From the NCBI RefSeq assembly GCF_023715225.1, contig NZ_JAMBNS010000001.1, forward strand, positions 620,001 to 684,000: DNA of 64,000 nt. The letters run 5' to 3'. The position numbers and the translations under genes were made by a program. The notes under the pieces were generated by a model. The model did no database searches. It had not been told where the DNA came from and was given only the letters and a program-made list of their open reading frames with translations. This document shows positions 40,542-49,947 of this stretch, one piece after another (position 1 is the first letter of the stretch; each line of letters starts with the position of its first letter). The DNA is from Robertmurraya korlensis (GTDB lineage: Bacteria; Bacillota; Bacilli; Bacillales; Cytobacillaceae).

Positions 40542-41506
40542 GAAAAAAGCTTCTTGAAGCATTTACGAACTCCGAACAAGAGTATGTTTCTGGACAGTAC
40601 TTAGCAGATGCAATGGGTTGTTCTAGAACAGCCGTATGGAAGCATATTGAGGAATTGAGAAAAGAAGGCTTTGAATTAGAGGCGATTAGGAAAAAGGGAT
40701 ATAAAATCTTAAACTTGCCAAAGAGTATTTCAGCTGACCGCGTACAATTGGGGTTAAAGACAGAGTTTATCGGGAAAGTCATTCATTATGAAGAAACGGT
40801 TGATTCTACTCAAAAGATTGCACATTTGTTATCGCATGAAGGAGCAGTAGAAGGGACCGTTGTAATTGCTGAGGAACAAAAAGGCGGAAGAGGAAGAATG
40901 GATCGTGTATGGCATTCACCAAAATCTACGGGGATTTGGATGAGCCTTATTTTAAGACCGAAAATACCCATTCAAAGAGCACCTCAGCTTACGTTACTTA
41001 CGGCCGTTGCAATTGTTCAAGCAATTGAAGAATGCACTACATTAACTCCGCAAATTAAATGGCCGAATGATCTATTAATTGAGCAACAAAAAGTGACAGG
41101 GATATTAACTGAGCTTCAGGCAGATGCGGACCGTATTATTTCTGTTATCGTCGGTATGGGTTTGAACATTAATCAAACAGAAGAAGATTTCCCACCTGAA
41201 CTTCGTGAAATTGCCACTTCCTTACGGGTGAAGGAAGGGAAGGAACTTGACAGAGCTGAATTAATAAAGGTTATTTTCCAGAAATTCGAAACACTTTACA
41301 TGATTTTCTTAGATAAAGGATTCTATCCGATTAAGTTATTATGGGAAAGCTATGCCATAAGCATCGGAAAAGAAATCACAGCAAGAACCTTAAATGGTTC
41401 AATTAGTGGAAAAGCACTTGGAATCACCGATGAGGGTGTACTGAAGGTAGAAGATGATTTAGGTGAAATACATCATATTTATTCCGCAGACATAGAACTT
41501 CACTAA
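40526..41506 (+). CDS. birA: Biotin operon repressor / biotin-protein ligase BirA
   Basis: Bifunctional enzyme: an N-terminal winged helix (about 3-60, GCSRTAVWKHIEELRKEGF) represses biotin genes, the central ligase domain makes biotinyl-AMP and loads it on acetyl-CoA carboxylase (GGRGRMDRVWHSP, KWPNDLLI), and a C-terminal SH3-like domain follows. ATG 40526 gives 326 residues; GTG 40514 is a poorer choice because the Shine-Dalgarno-like GTGGGTGA lies across it. It overlaps cca by 16 bases. Confidence 0.96.
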   Translation: MQSELRKKLLEAFTNSEQEYVSGQYLADAMGCSRTAVWKHIEELRKEGFELEAIRKKGYKILNLPKSISADRVQLGLKTEFIGKVIHYEETVDSTQKIAHLLSHEGAVEGTVVIAEEQKGGRGRMDRVWHSPKSTGIWMSLILRPKIPIQRAPQLTLLTAVAIVQAIEECTTLTPQIKWPNDLLIEQQKVTGILTELQADADRIISVIVGMGLNINQTEEDFPPELREIATSLRVKEGKELDRAELIKVIFQKFETLYMIFLDKGFYPIKLLWESYAISIGKEITARTLNGSISGKALGITDEGVLKVEDDLGEIHHIYSADIELH

Positions 41507-41534
41507 TTTGTAAATAGATAATTTAAAAGGATTT

Positions 41535-41543
41535 TGCTATAAT
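41535..41543 (+). promoter_or_regulatory. Extended -10 promoter for the panBCD leader
   Basis: TGCTATAAT (41535-41543), 29 bases after birA. Transcription would start near 41550 and produce a leader of about 200 bases. Confidence 0.55.
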
Positions 41544-41549
41544 TTGAAG

Positions 41550-41702
41550 CGTCGGGCAGTATCCACTGTGAACTGCACCATTTGTGTATACTAAATTTTA
41601 TAAGTAGTCTGCCTAGATCCAAAGATGGACCGGGACAGAGGGATTAAACAAAACATCAAATTTTTCAGGGATCCTTCTGTGTATTTTTAGGATTCCTTTT
41701 TA
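41550..41702 (+). promoter_or_regulatory. Structured panB leader, candidate pan RNA with attenuator
   Basis: The leader can fold a hairpin at 41556-41576 (GCAGT/ACTGC closing pair) and a second stem-loop at 41609-41638: CTG/CAG, a bulged A at 41635, CCT/GGG, unpaired A at 41615, then a short upper helix with TCC/GGA around AAAGAT. Stem-loops with bulged A residues before panB, sometimes in tandem, are described as the pan RNA motif in Firmicutes. A terminator-type hairpin (AGGGATCCT 41667-41675, AGGATTCCT 41689-41697, T run) ends the leader. Assignment to the pan family is inference from position and shape. Confidence 0.5.
41667..41702 (+). terminator. Intrinsic terminator in the panB leader
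   Basis: Nine-base-pair stem (one G-T pair), arms 41667-41675 and 41689-41697, followed by TTTT-TATA. It lies between the leader promoter and the panB ribosome binding site. Confidence 0.65.
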
Positions 41703-41748
41703 TATTGTAATCAAATGTTTTGTTCCTCTCCGGGAAAGGAGAATGTAT

Positions 41749-42585
41749 ATGAAACAGTTGAATGATTTTAGAAGTATGAAAAAAAATGGTGAGAAAATCG
41801 TTATGTTAACCGCATACGATTATCCTTCAGCCAAGCAAGCAGAAGGTTGCGAAGTAGACATAATTCTTGTTGGTGATTCATTAGGGATGGTTGTGTTAGG
41901 GTATGATTCAACGATTCCAGTAACAACGGCTGATATGATTCATCACAGCAAAGCGGTAAAACGTGGAGCTTCCAATACTTTTACAGTTGTCGATATGCCT
42001 TTTATGAGCTATCATTTATCCGTCCGAGATACATTAATAACTGGGGCAAAAATGATTCAAGAAACAGGAGCGCAGGCTCTAAAGCTTGAAGGGGCAGATG
42101 GGGTACTTGAACATATTCAAGCCTTAACAAATGCAGGAATTCCTGTTTGTGCCCATTTGGGTCTTACTCCTCAGTCAGTAGCTGTGTTAGGCGGTTACAA
42201 GGTTCAAGGGAAGGATGCACAAGCGGCACAAAAATTAATTCAAGACGCGAAGCTTTGTGAAGAAGCAGGCGCATTTATGCTAGTTTTAGAATGTGTACCA
42301 AAGCAACTTGCAAGAGAAATCACGAAGCAATTATCTATTCCAGTCATTGGGATTGGGGCAGGTGTGGAGGTAGATGGTCAAGTTCTTGTCTATCATGATG
42401 TGGTCACTTATGGTGTGAATCGAGTTCCAAAATTTGTGAAGACATATGGAAATGTAGATGAGCTAGCTACTAAAGGAATTTCAGCTTATGTATCTGAGGT
42501 GAAGAATAGTCAATTTCCTTCAGATGATCAAAGCTTTTCGATGAAAGAAGAAGAGTTAAAGGGACTGTATGGAGGAGAAAGATGA
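41749..42585 (+). CDS. panB: 3-methyl-2-oxobutanoate hydroxymethyltransferase
   Basis: First committed step to pantothenate, transferring a hydroxymethyl group from methylene-THF to ketoisovalerate. Signatures are [34 protein letters not shown] (metal-binding D), KLEGA and [11 protein letters not shown] 41749 is chosen because GAAAGGAG ends seven bases before it; the ATG at 41743 is too close. 278 residues. It overlaps panC by four bases. Confidence 0.96.
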   Translation: MKQLNDFRSMKKNGEKIVMLTAYDYPSAKQAEGCEVDIILVGDSLGMVVLGYDSTIPVTTADMIHHSKAVKRGASNTFTVVDMPFMSYHLSVRDTLITGAKMIQETGAQALKLEGADGVLEHIQALTNAGIPVCAHLGLTPQSVAVLGGYKVQGKDAQAAQKLIQDAKLCEEAGAFMLVLECVPKQLAREITKQLSIPVIGIGAGVEVDGQVLVYHDVVTYGVNRVPKFVKTYGNVDELATKGISAYVSEVKNSQFPSDDQSFSMKEEELKGLYGGER

Positions 42586-43427
42586 AAGTAATCACTTCAA
42601 TTTCACAAATGCAAAAAGAAGTTCAATCACTAAAAAACGACAAGCTTTCAATCGGCTATGTCCCAACCATGGGTTACCTTCACGAGGGTCATGTCCGATT
42701 AGTAAAGAAAGCAAGAGAAGATAATGATATTGTGATTATGAGTATATTTGTTAATCCATTACAGTTTGGACCGAATGAGGATCTTGATGCTTATCCGCGC
42801 GATTTTGAGCGCGATAGTGAAATAGCAAAAAATGAAAAGGTAGATTATATTTTTTATCCATCAGTTGAAGAAATGTATCCATCGAAGCCTTCAGTTACAC
42901 TTGTGGTTCAAAAAAGGGTTGATGTCCTTTGTGGAAGCACAAGGCCTGGTCATTTTGATGGCGTTGCAACTGTATTAGCGAAGCTTTTCCATATTATACA
43001 GCCAGCTCGTGCTTATTTTGGTATGAAGGATGCGCAGCAGGTAGCGGTTGTTGATGGGTTAATTAGCGATTTGCATTTCCCGATTGAACTAATTTCTGTA
43101 GAAACGGTAAGGGAAGAGGACGGTCTTGCAAAAAGCTCTCGTAATGTAAGATTAACCTCCAAAGAGCGCGAGGAAGCATCTATCCTTTATAAAAGCTTAA
43201 CAGAAGCGGAAATACAAATCCGTGCAGGGGAAAAAGATATAGAAGCAATTATTTCAAACATGAGAAAAATGATAAGTAACAATTCAACAGGAACGGTTGA
43301 TTATATTGAGATCTACTCTTATCCAGAACTGGAAAACCTAGAGGTTCTTGAGGGGAAAGTTATCATTGCTCTTGCAGTGAAGTTTTCGAATGCTCGTTTA
43401 ATAGATAATTTGGTGCTCACTATATAG
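42582..43427 (+). CDS. panC: Pantothenate synthetase
   Basis: ATP-dependent ligation of pantoate and beta-alanine. Signatures are [20 protein letters not shown] (HxGH), [32 protein letters not shown] and [14 protein letters not shown] completes the KMSKS-like loop. 281 residues, ATG inside the panB stop (ATGA). Confidence 0.97.
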   Translation: MKVITSISQMQKEVQSLKNDKLSIGYVPTMGYLHEGHVRLVKKAREDNDIVIMSIFVNPLQFGPNEDLDAYPRDFERDSEIAKNEKVDYIFYPSVEEMYPSKPSVTLVVQKRVDVLCGSTRPGHFDGVATVLAKLFHIIQPARAYFGMKDAQQVAVVDGLISDLHFPIELISVETVREEDGLAKSSRNVRLTSKEREEASILYKSLTEAEIQIRAGEKDIEAIISNMRKMISNNSTGTVDYIEIYSYPELENLEVLEGKVIIALAVKFSNARLIDNLVLTI

Positions 43428-43456
43428 ATATCGAGAAGTAGAGAGGAGAAATAACT

Positions 43457-43840
43457 ATGTTTCGTACAATGATGAACGGAAAGATCCATCGCGCAAGAGT
43501 TACGGAAGCGAATTTAAATTATGTAGGAAGCATCACCATTGATACAGATATTTTAGATGCTGTAGGTATGGTTGCTAATGAAAAAGTGCAAATTGTGAAT
43601 AATAATAATGGAGCTAGATTTGAAACATATATTATTCCTGGGACAAGAGGTAGCGGTGTTGTTTGCTTAAATGGAGCAGCAGCACGATTAGTCCAAGAAG
43701 GGGATGTAGTTATCATCATCTCATACGCATTAGTTGCAGAAGATAAGGTTGCTTCTCACGAACCGAAAGTAGCTATTATGGATGAGCAAAATCAAATTGT
43801 AGAATTACTTCATGCGGAACCAGAAAGAACGATACGCTAA
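43457..43840 (+). CDS. panD: Aspartate 1-decarboxylase
   Basis: Makes beta-alanine for PanC with a pyruvoyl cofactor. The self-processing site is visible in [10 protein letters not shown] (Gly-Ser, about residues 24-25), followed by the [14 protein letters not shown] active-site block. 127 residues, ending in acidic-rich sequence. It is the last gene of panBCD. Confidence 0.97.
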   Translation: MFRTMMNGKIHRARVTEANLNYVGSITIDTDILDAVGMVANEKVQIVNNNNGARFETYIIPGTRGSGVVCLNGAAARLVQEGDVVIIISYALVAEDKVASHEPKVAIMDEQNQIVELLHAEPERTIR

Positions 43841-43866
43841 TTCCCCCTTCCACAGGGGGTTTTTTC
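43841..43866 (+). terminator. Terminator of panBCD
   Basis: Arms CCCCCT (43843-43848) and AGGGGG (43854-43859), then six T. Confidence 0.8.
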
Positions 43867-43958
43867 ATAGCCATATTCAATTCAATCAATGGCTTCTACT
43901 TTTTCTTTTTGCCAATTTGTGTTACCGTTTGATTGAATGAATGTTCGAGGTGTGACGA

Positions 43959-46757
43959 ATGACAAATCGTTTTGTAGTAGTAGATTTAGAAACCACAGGG
44001 AATTCACCGAAAAAAGGGGATAAAATTATTCAATTTGCCGCTGTAGTGATAGAAAACGGCGAAATTAAAGAAACGTTTTCTTCTTTGGTAAGTTCAGATA
44101 AACCCATACCCCTATTTATCGAGGAGTTGACGGGTCTTAATAATGACATGATAAAGGACGCGCCAACCTTCTCTGAGATTGCACCGAAAATTTTACAATT
44201 ATTAGAAGGTGCTTTTTTTGTCGCTCATAATGTTTTATTTGATCTTTCTTTTCTTCAGGAAGAGTTAATACATTCGGGGTATGAAGGATTTTTTGGACCA
44301 GTTATTGATACAGTTGAGCTTTCGAGAATTGTCTTTCCTACAGCGGATAGCTTTAAATTAACTGACCTATCTATTCAAGAGGGATTAGCACATGATCGTC
44401 CTCATCAGGCTGATAGCGATGCATATGTAACAGCTGAGCTATTCCTTATTTTAATTAATTTGTTAAAGGATCTTCCTGAACTCACTTTAAGACAACTCTT
44501 AAAGCTTGCTGGGGGGCTAAAAAGTGATATCTCCTTGCTGCTAGATGAGTATGTACTAGGAAAGTCTAGTTCAAGAGATGTGATTCCTGAAGGACTGGAA
44601 ATATTTCAAGGACTTGTTTTGAGGAAGAAAGAAGAGTTAGAAAAAAAAGAATATCCTATAAAGGGAATCTATCCGAGCACAATCGAAGAAAAGGAAGCAA
44701 TGTTTCATAAGGCATTTAAGGATTATGAAAAGCGAGACGGACAGGTTCAAATGCTCGATCATGTGTATTCAGCTTTTCAAGAGGAGCGTCATGCCCTGAT
44801 CGAAGCTGGAACTGGGGTCGGTAAATCATTGGCTTATTTGTTACCAGCAGCGATATTTTCCAACAACACAAATCATAAAATTATTGTAAGTACGTACACG
44901 ACACAACTTCAAGAACAGTTGCTAACTAAGGATATCCCCTTGTTAAAAAAAATGGTAGACTTCCCTCTAGAAGTAGTTCTCTTAAAGGGGAGACACCATT
45001 ATATAAGCCTAGATAAGTTTCACCAATCTTTATTCGAAGAAGAAGATAATTACGATACAAGCTTAACAAAGATGCAAATCTTAGTATGGCTCACACAAAC
45101 ACTAACGGGTGATTACGAGGAGCTAAACTTATCAAGTGGGGGTCTTCTTTACTGGAATCGTATTAAAAATGATAGTTCGTCCTTTGTGAAGGATCGTTCA
45201 TGGCTATCTCACGATTTCTATTTTCTCACTAGACAACGGGTAAATGATGCAAAGATTATTATTACAAATCACTCATTGTTAATGGCTGACTTGAATGCAG
45301 AGAATAGTATCCTTCCTCCTTTTGAATTTGTTATTATCGATGAAGCTCATCATTTCGAAAAAGCTGTTGGCAAGAGTTTTAATCAATCCATTGATTATTT
45401 ATCAATAAGAATGCTTATAAGTCAGTTTGGAAGTACCGATCAGAGGCAAACCTTCTATGAGTTAGAGCAAATCTTAACGAAATTGCCTATCGAAAAAAGC
45501 GATCAACTATTACACTCTTTTCAAATAAATGAAATGATCGTTGAACTACAGTTTGAATTAGATGACTTATTCAGAGCAATTGCGTTATTTGTAAAAAAGA
45601 ACGCAAAAAAAGGGAACCAAAGATTGATTAAAAGATTGACCCATGATGAATCGGCTAAAGAGTGGCACTCGGCGGTTGCTTCTGCGGAGCGATGTCAATT
45701 TTTATTGAAGGATTTACATGAGACCGTATGTAAATGGGTGGATTTTGTAAAAAGCCAACAAAATACGCTTGATTATCATCAAAAAATCACCATGAATGAA
45801 GTAATTTCGTTCTTAGATGAAATTGAACAGATTCGAAATCAAATGAAGAATCTTATTATTCATCCTCTACCTTCACATGTTACCTGGATTGAAATGGATG
45901 GAAGAGCAACACAAAATTTAACGTCAATCTATTCTCAACCGGTAATTATCTCTGAATTTTTAAAGGAACAGTTTTTTGATAAGAAAAAAAGTGCGGTACT
46001 TACTTCTGCTACTATGACAGTAAATCACTCATTTGATTATGTTTTAGATTCATTAGGGCTAGGGAAAGAGAATTGTAGTACCCTTCATATTCCTTCTCCT
46101 TTTGCCTATAAGGAGCAAGTCCAAGTATTAATTCCGGAAGATTTACCAGAAATTAATAAGGTACCTTTATCAGATTATGTGGCAGCTATTACGGAACATA
46201 TCATCTCAATTGCAGAAGCAACAAAGGGAAGAATGCTGATACTCTTTACTTCGTATGATATGTTAAAGAAAACATACGATCTAATAAAGGAAAGTGGTCT
46301 ATTAGATGACTATGTACTATTTGCTCAAGGGATTACAAGCGGAAGTAGATCGAGACTGACGAGAAATTTTCAACGGTTTGAAAAATCAATTTTATTAGGA
46401 ACAAGCAGTTTCTGGGAAGGAATTGATATACCAGGCGAAGCTCTAAGTTGCTTGATTATTGTTCGATTGCCATTCACACCTCCAGACGATCCTATTTCGG
46501 AAGCAAAAGGAGAATTAATGCAAGCAAAAGGTCAAAATCCTTTTTCAAAGCATTCATTACCTGAAGCAGTATTACGATTTAAACAAGGTTTTGGAAGGTT
46601 AATTAGAAAGAAAACGGATAGAGGGTTTGTGATTATTTTCGATCGAAGAATTGTGACAACCACATATGGAAAGGCCTTTTTAAAATCGATTCCTACTGTT
46701 CCAGTAAAAACTTTAGACATTAATGAAATGTTAACCGTAATAGAAGATTGGCTTTAA
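43959..46757 (+). CDS. dinG: DinG: DEDDh exonuclease fused to XPD-type helicase
   Basis: A 932-residue protein. The N-terminal DnaQ-like 3'-5' exonuclease has DLETTG (about 7-12) and the H/D of HDRPHQADSDA; the C-terminal superfamily 2 helicase has Walker A GTGVGKS (284-290), DEAH (461-464) and the QGFGRLIR motif VI. This fusion is typical of Firmicutes; in such proteins the iron-sulfur cysteines of E. coli DinG are generally lost, and I see no four-cysteine cluster here. ATG 43959 follows CGAGGTGTGA. Confidence 0.95.
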   Translation: MTNRFVVVDLETTGNSPKKGDKIIQFAAVVIENGEIKETFSSLVSSDKPIPLFIEELTGLNNDMIKDAPTFSEIAPKILQLLEGAFFVAHNVLFDLSFLQEELIHSGYEGFFGPVIDTVELSRIVFPTADSFKLTDLSIQEGLAHDRPHQADSDAYVTAELFLILINLLKDLPELTLRQLLKLAGGLKSDISLLLDEYVLGKSSSRDVIPEGLEIFQGLVLRKKEELEKKEYPIKGIYPSTIEEKEAMFHKAFKDYEKRDGQVQMLDHVYSAFQEERHALIEAGTGVGKSLAYLLPAAIFSNNTNHKIIVSTYTTQLQEQLLTKDIPLLKKMVDFPLEVVLLKGRHHYISLDKFHQSLFEEEDNYDTSLTKMQILVWLTQTLTGDYEELNLSSGGLLYWNRIKNDSSSFVKDRSWLSHDFYFLTRQRVNDAKIIITNHSLLMADLNAENSILPPFEFVIIDEAHHFEKAVGKSFNQSIDYLSIRMLISQFGSTDQRQTFYELEQILTKLPIEKSDQLLHSFQINEMIVELQFELDDLFRAIALFVKKNAKKGNQRLIKRLTHDESAKEWHSAVASAERCQFLLKDLHETVCKWVDFVKSQQNTLDYHQKITMNEVISFLDEIEQIRNQMKNLIIHPLPSHVTWIEMDGRATQNLTSIYSQPVIISEFLKEQFFDKKKSAVLTSATMTVNHSFDYVLDSLGLGKENCSTLHIPSPFAYKEQVQVLIPEDLPEINKVPLSDYVAAITEHIISIAEATKGRMLILFTSYDMLKKTYDLIKESGLLDDYVLFAQGITSGSRSRLTRNFQRFEKSILLGTSSFWEGIDIPGEALSCLIIVRLPFTPPDDPISEAKGELMQAKGQNPFSKHSLPEAVLRFKQGFGRLIRKKTDRGFVIIFDRRIVTTTYGKAFLKSIPTVPVKTLDINEMLTVIEDWL

Positions 46758-46833
46758 CTAACATGTCCCCTCTAAATGGATAAATTTTCATAAACATCAC
46801 AAACTAAAATTTAGAGTATTAGGGGGGACGAAT

Positions 46834-47688
46834 ATGAGTTTTATTTTTACGATCTGCATGATTGTAGCAAATTGGTATTACGTACCTGCGGATTCGCCGT
46901 TTGTACCTGCTGAAGTTGAAAGCATTGACTTAAACTTAAAAGATGATGAATTAGCCGTTACATTTTTACCTTTAACAAATGGGGAAGCAACACTGATCCA
47001 AAATGGGCAAGGAGAACATATCTTAGTTAATACAGGTCATCAAGATACAGAGGAAGAATTAAAAAGACTATTAAAGCTGTATAAAGTTAGTCATATTTCA
47101 ACCATCATCTTAACGAGCCCGGAAGAAGGGTATGTTGGAAATTTAAATATGCTTGCTGAATTTTATGATGTAAAGCAGGTTATCACAAGCAAATCTATAG
47201 CAGAAAAAATAGAAACGATAAAAACGGGAAGTAACGAGATACAGGATATTGGAATCCATCTGTGGACTCAGGGTACAAAGCAAATGCTAGTCCAAAATCT
47301 TGAAGCAGAGGTTTTATACAACGGTGCTTCTAAGGAAGAAGGTTTGGACCTTTCTTTTACATATAAGAGTAGCCGATTTCTCATTCTTACATCAATGACA
47401 GAGGAATCAAATCGTACATTATTAAAGTCTGATCTTTCAAATGTAAATATCGTCAAAATTCCTCATTTTGCGATGGAGAATTCCATAAATGAAAAATTAT
47501 TAAGACATATGGATCCACAATTGGCTGTTATATTTCAGTCTAAGAATATGGCTCCCCATCAGGATATCTTGAAGCTACTTCAAGATATATGGCTTGATGT
47601 TCATTACACAAAAATGCATGGAATTTTAACAATTAAATTCACTCCTACCAACTATGAAATCATTTCTATTTCCAAGTCAGAGGAATAA
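46834..47688 (+). CDS. Degenerate metallo-beta-lactamase-fold protein (ComEC C-terminus-like)
   Basis: A 284-residue protein with an N-terminal hydrophobic segment (FIFTICMIVANWYYV) and a domain like the MBL-fold part of ComEC: LPLTNGEATLIQNGQGEHILVNTG, then SHISTIILTSPEEGYVGNLN where active enzymes carry THxHxDH. The metal-binding histidines are missing, as they are in many ComEC-derived domains, so hydrolytic activity is doubtful. It is likely anchored outside the membrane. ATG 46834 follows TTAGGGGGGAC. It lies between dinG and ypmA; I do not recall a counterpart in B. subtilis. The role is unknown. Confidence 0.65.
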   Translation: MSFIFTICMIVANWYYVPADSPFVPAEVESIDLNLKDDELAVTFLPLTNGEATLIQNGQGEHILVNTGHQDTEEELKRLLKLYKVSHISTIILTSPEEGYVGNLNMLAEFYDVKQVITSKSIAEKIETIKTGSNEIQDIGIHLWTQGTKQMLVQNLEAEVLYNGASKEEGLDLSFTYKSSRFLILTSMTEESNRTLLKSDLSNVNIVKIPHFAMENSINEKLLRHMDPQLAVIFQSKNMAPHQDILKLLQDIWLDVHYTKMHGILTIKFTPTNYEIISISKSEE

Positions 47689-47714
47689 AAAAAGTCCGCG
47701 CTTATACAGCGCGG
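47687..47714 (-). terminator. Hairpin oriented as a minus-strand terminator
   Basis: Arms CCGCGCT (47696-47702) and AGCGCGG (47708-47714). The run of seven A at 47687-47693 becomes a T run only on the minus strand; on the plus strand the stem is followed by GAAAATTG. No minus-strand gene is nearby. Confidence 0.5.
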
Positions 47715-47867
47715 GAAAATTGTGTGTGAACTAGAAAAAAATTTAATATCAATCGCTCAAAAGCTGTTATAATGTTTGATAAGAAATAAGCAGTTGCTTA
47801 AATATATTGTAACCTTTTCTAAAAAAGCTATTGCTAACAAATATTAGAGAATGGAGTGAAAGTTGTA

Positions 47868-48038
47868 GTGGAAAGTAAAATAGAGGTATTGTCAACTGTA
47901 AAGGTTGAGTATACATCAGACTTTTATAAGGTGGTCGATGCCTTAAATCGGACGTTAAAGAGAGAGAACTTAATGTTCGGTCTAGCTCTAGATCAACAAG
48001 ATAACACAAAAGCTGTATTTACTATTTATCGTACATAA
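47868..48038 (+). CDS. ypmA: YpmA family protein (DUF4264)
   Basis: A 56-residue protein nearly identical to B. subtilis YpmA in its second half (LNRTLKRENLMFGLALDQ, AVFTIYRT). GTG 47868 is chosen: GGAGTGA ends eight bases upstream and the MESKIEVLS start matches. The function is unknown. It is the first gene of ypmA-ypmB-aspB. Confidence 0.9.
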   Translation: MESKIEVLSTVKVEYTSDFYKVVDALNRTLKRENLMFGLALDQQDNTKAVFTIYRT

Positions 48039-48054
48039 AAGTGGTGCTAAATTC

Positions 48055-48528
48055 ATGAAGAAGTGGTTTTGGATTGCAATAATTGGAGTAATGATCGTCA
48101 TCGGAATTACGATTAAAATATATTTAAACGCAACTGCGCCAATTGCTGATGCGGAAAGTCGTGCTACAGCAATCGCTAAGGAAGAAACGGAAATAACTGA
48201 TATTACGGAATTTTCGTTATATCATGGATCAGATGCGTATTATGTTGTTCAAGGCAGCAACAAAAAAGGGGAAAAGCTGATTGCTTGGATTCCTGAAAAA
48301 GGTGGAAAAATAGTGGTCTTACCGGCAGAAGATGGAATCACAAAGTCTGAAGCTATTAATACTTTATCTAATGAAGTATCTCCCGACCAAATTATAGATG
48401 TTCGTTTAGGGATGGAAAAAAATAACCCACTATGGGAAATTTACTATCGCTCAAACAACAATAAGATTAACTATTTCTACATTGACTTTGAAACTGGGGA
48501 AGAAGTTAGAGAAATAAAGAACTTATAA
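48055..48528 (+). CDS. ypmB: YpmB family protein (DUF5590, PepSY-like)
   Basis: A 157-residue exported or membrane-anchored protein with an N-terminal segment (about 3-22) and a soluble domain with two PepSY-like halves (IADAESRATAIAKEE and ITKSEAINTLSNE). Corresponds to YpmB of B. subtilis by size and context between ypmA and aspB. The function is unknown. Confidence 0.88.
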   Translation: MKKWFWIAIIGVMIVIGITIKIYLNATAPIADAESRATAIAKEETEITDITEFSLYHGSDAYYVVQGSNKKGEKLIAWIPEKGGKIVVLPAEDGITKSEAINTLSNEVSPDQIIDVRLGMEKNNPLWEIYYRSNNNKINYFYIDFETGEEVREIKNL

Positions 48529-48546
48529 ATTTTGGAGGCAAAGAAA

Positions 48547-49737
48547 ATGGGATTTGTATTAGCGAAAAGAGTAAAGGCATTAACACCATCGACAACTTTA
48601 GCAATTACAGCAAAGGCAAAAGCATTAAAGGAAGAAGGCTATGATGTAATCGGATTAGGCGCTGGTGAGCCGGATTTTAATACGCCACAGCATATCATTG
48701 ATGCAGCTGTTGCATCAATGAATGAGGGTCACACAAAGTATACACCTTCTGCAGGGTTACCAAAGCTTTTAGCTGCGATTGCAACAAAGTTTAAAGAAGA
48801 TCAAGGCATTGACTATTCCGCAAAAGAAATCATCGTTACAAATGGAGCAAAACACGCTCTTTATACACTCTTTCAAGTAATTTTAGATGAGGGCGATGAA
48901 GTCATCATCCCAACTCCTTATTGGGTAAGCTACCCTGAACAAGTAAAATTAGCTGGGGGACAACCAGTTTATATCGATGGACTCGAAGAAAATGAGTTTA
49001 AAATTACACCTGCTCAATTATCTAACGCCATCACAGAAAAGACAAAGGCGGTAATTATCAATTCTCCAAGTAATCCAACGGGAATGTTGTATACAGAAGA
49101 GGAGCTTTTCGAACTAGGTCAAATTTGTCTACAAAAAAATGTTTTAATTGTTTCTGACGAAATTTATGAAAAGCTTGTTTATGGAGAAAATAAACATGTT
49201 TCTATTGCTCAATTATCTCCTGAATTAAAAGAACAAACGATCATCATTAATGGCGTGTCGAAGTCACATTCCATGACAGGATGGAGAATTGGATACGCAG
49301 CAGGAAATCGTGAAATTATTGCTGCTATGACCAATCTCGCTAGTCATAGTACTTCAAACCCAACGACAACTGCTCAATTTGGTGCAATTGCGGCATATAA
49401 CGGTTCAGAGGAACCTGTGGCTGAAATGAAAAAGGCATTTGAAGAACGTTTAAATATTATTTTTGAACAGCTAATACAAATCCCAGGCTTTACATGTGTA
49501 AAGCCGCAAGGTGCATTTTATCTATATCCAAATGCAAGCAAAGCGGCTCAAGCCTGTGGGTATGATTCAGTAGATGGATTTGTGGAAGGTTTACTGGAGG
49601 AGGCAAAGGTTGCTGTTGTTCCAGGTTCTGGATTTGGAACCCCTGATAATATTCGCCTCTCTTATGCGACTTCATTAAACCAGTTAGAAGAAGCCATTAA
49701 ACGTATGAAAACGTTCGTAGAAAGCAAAATGGTCTAA
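48547..49737 (+). CDS. aspB: Aspartate aminotransferase
   Basis: PLP-dependent class I aminotransferase converting oxaloacetate and glutamate to aspartate, which feeds the next gene product, AsnS, only indirectly via asparagine. Signatures are GAGEPDFNTPQHI, INSPSNPTGMLY, SDEIYEKLVYG and the PLP lysine in GVSKSHSMTGWRIGY. ATG 48547 follows GGAGG; 396 residues. Confidence 0.96.
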   Translation: MGFVLAKRVKALTPSTTLAITAKAKALKEEGYDVIGLGAGEPDFNTPQHIIDAAVASMNEGHTKYTPSAGLPKLLAAIATKFKEDQGIDYSAKEIIVTNGAKHALYTLFQVILDEGDEVIIPTPYWVSYPEQVKLAGGQPVYIDGLEENEFKITPAQLSNAITEKTKAVIINSPSNPTGMLYTEEELFELGQICLQKNVLIVSDEIYEKLVYGENKHVSIAQLSPELKEQTIIINGVSKSHSMTGWRIGYAAGNREIIAAMTNLASHSTSNPTTTAQFGAIAAYNGSEEPVAEMKKAFEERLNIIFEQLIQIPGFTCVKPQGAFYLYPNASKAAQACGYDSVDGFVEGLLEEAKVAVVPGSGFGTPDNIRLSYATSLNQLEEAIKRMKTFVESKMV

Positions 49738-49744
49738 TATGCTG

Positions 49745-49775
49745 AAAACAGAATGCCTTGGCATTCTGTTTTTTC
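49745..49775 (+). terminator. Terminator after aspB
   Basis: A long palindrome, AAAACAGAATGCC (49745-49757) against GGCATTCTGTTTT (49760-49772), followed by TT. Confidence 0.85.
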
Positions 49776-49788
49776 TGTGGATATAAAC

Positions 49789-49817
49789 TTGATAGTCTAT
49801 ATTTCGAATTGTATAAT
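49789..49817 (+). promoter_or_regulatory. SigA promoter of asnS
   Basis: TTGATA (49789-49794), 17-base spacer, perfect TATAAT (49812-49817). It leaves a leader of about 125 bases in which I see no T-box motif. Confidence 0.75.
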
Positions 49818-49947
49818 GAGATGGGACTTTACGCATTCAAACGAAGTTTAAACTGTTAAAGAGAAGTTGATACTTACTTATAGGTGTTATAAACAAAAAT
49901 TTTATACATACTTTTAGCTTCTTTTTAGATTTTTGGAGGGAATTGTC

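Noticed and set aside
49818-49947. Possible T-box leader before asnS
   Set aside because: Some asnS genes in Firmicutes have T-boxes, but I found neither the AGGGTGGNACCGCG antiterminator motif nor a terminator between the promoter and asnS.
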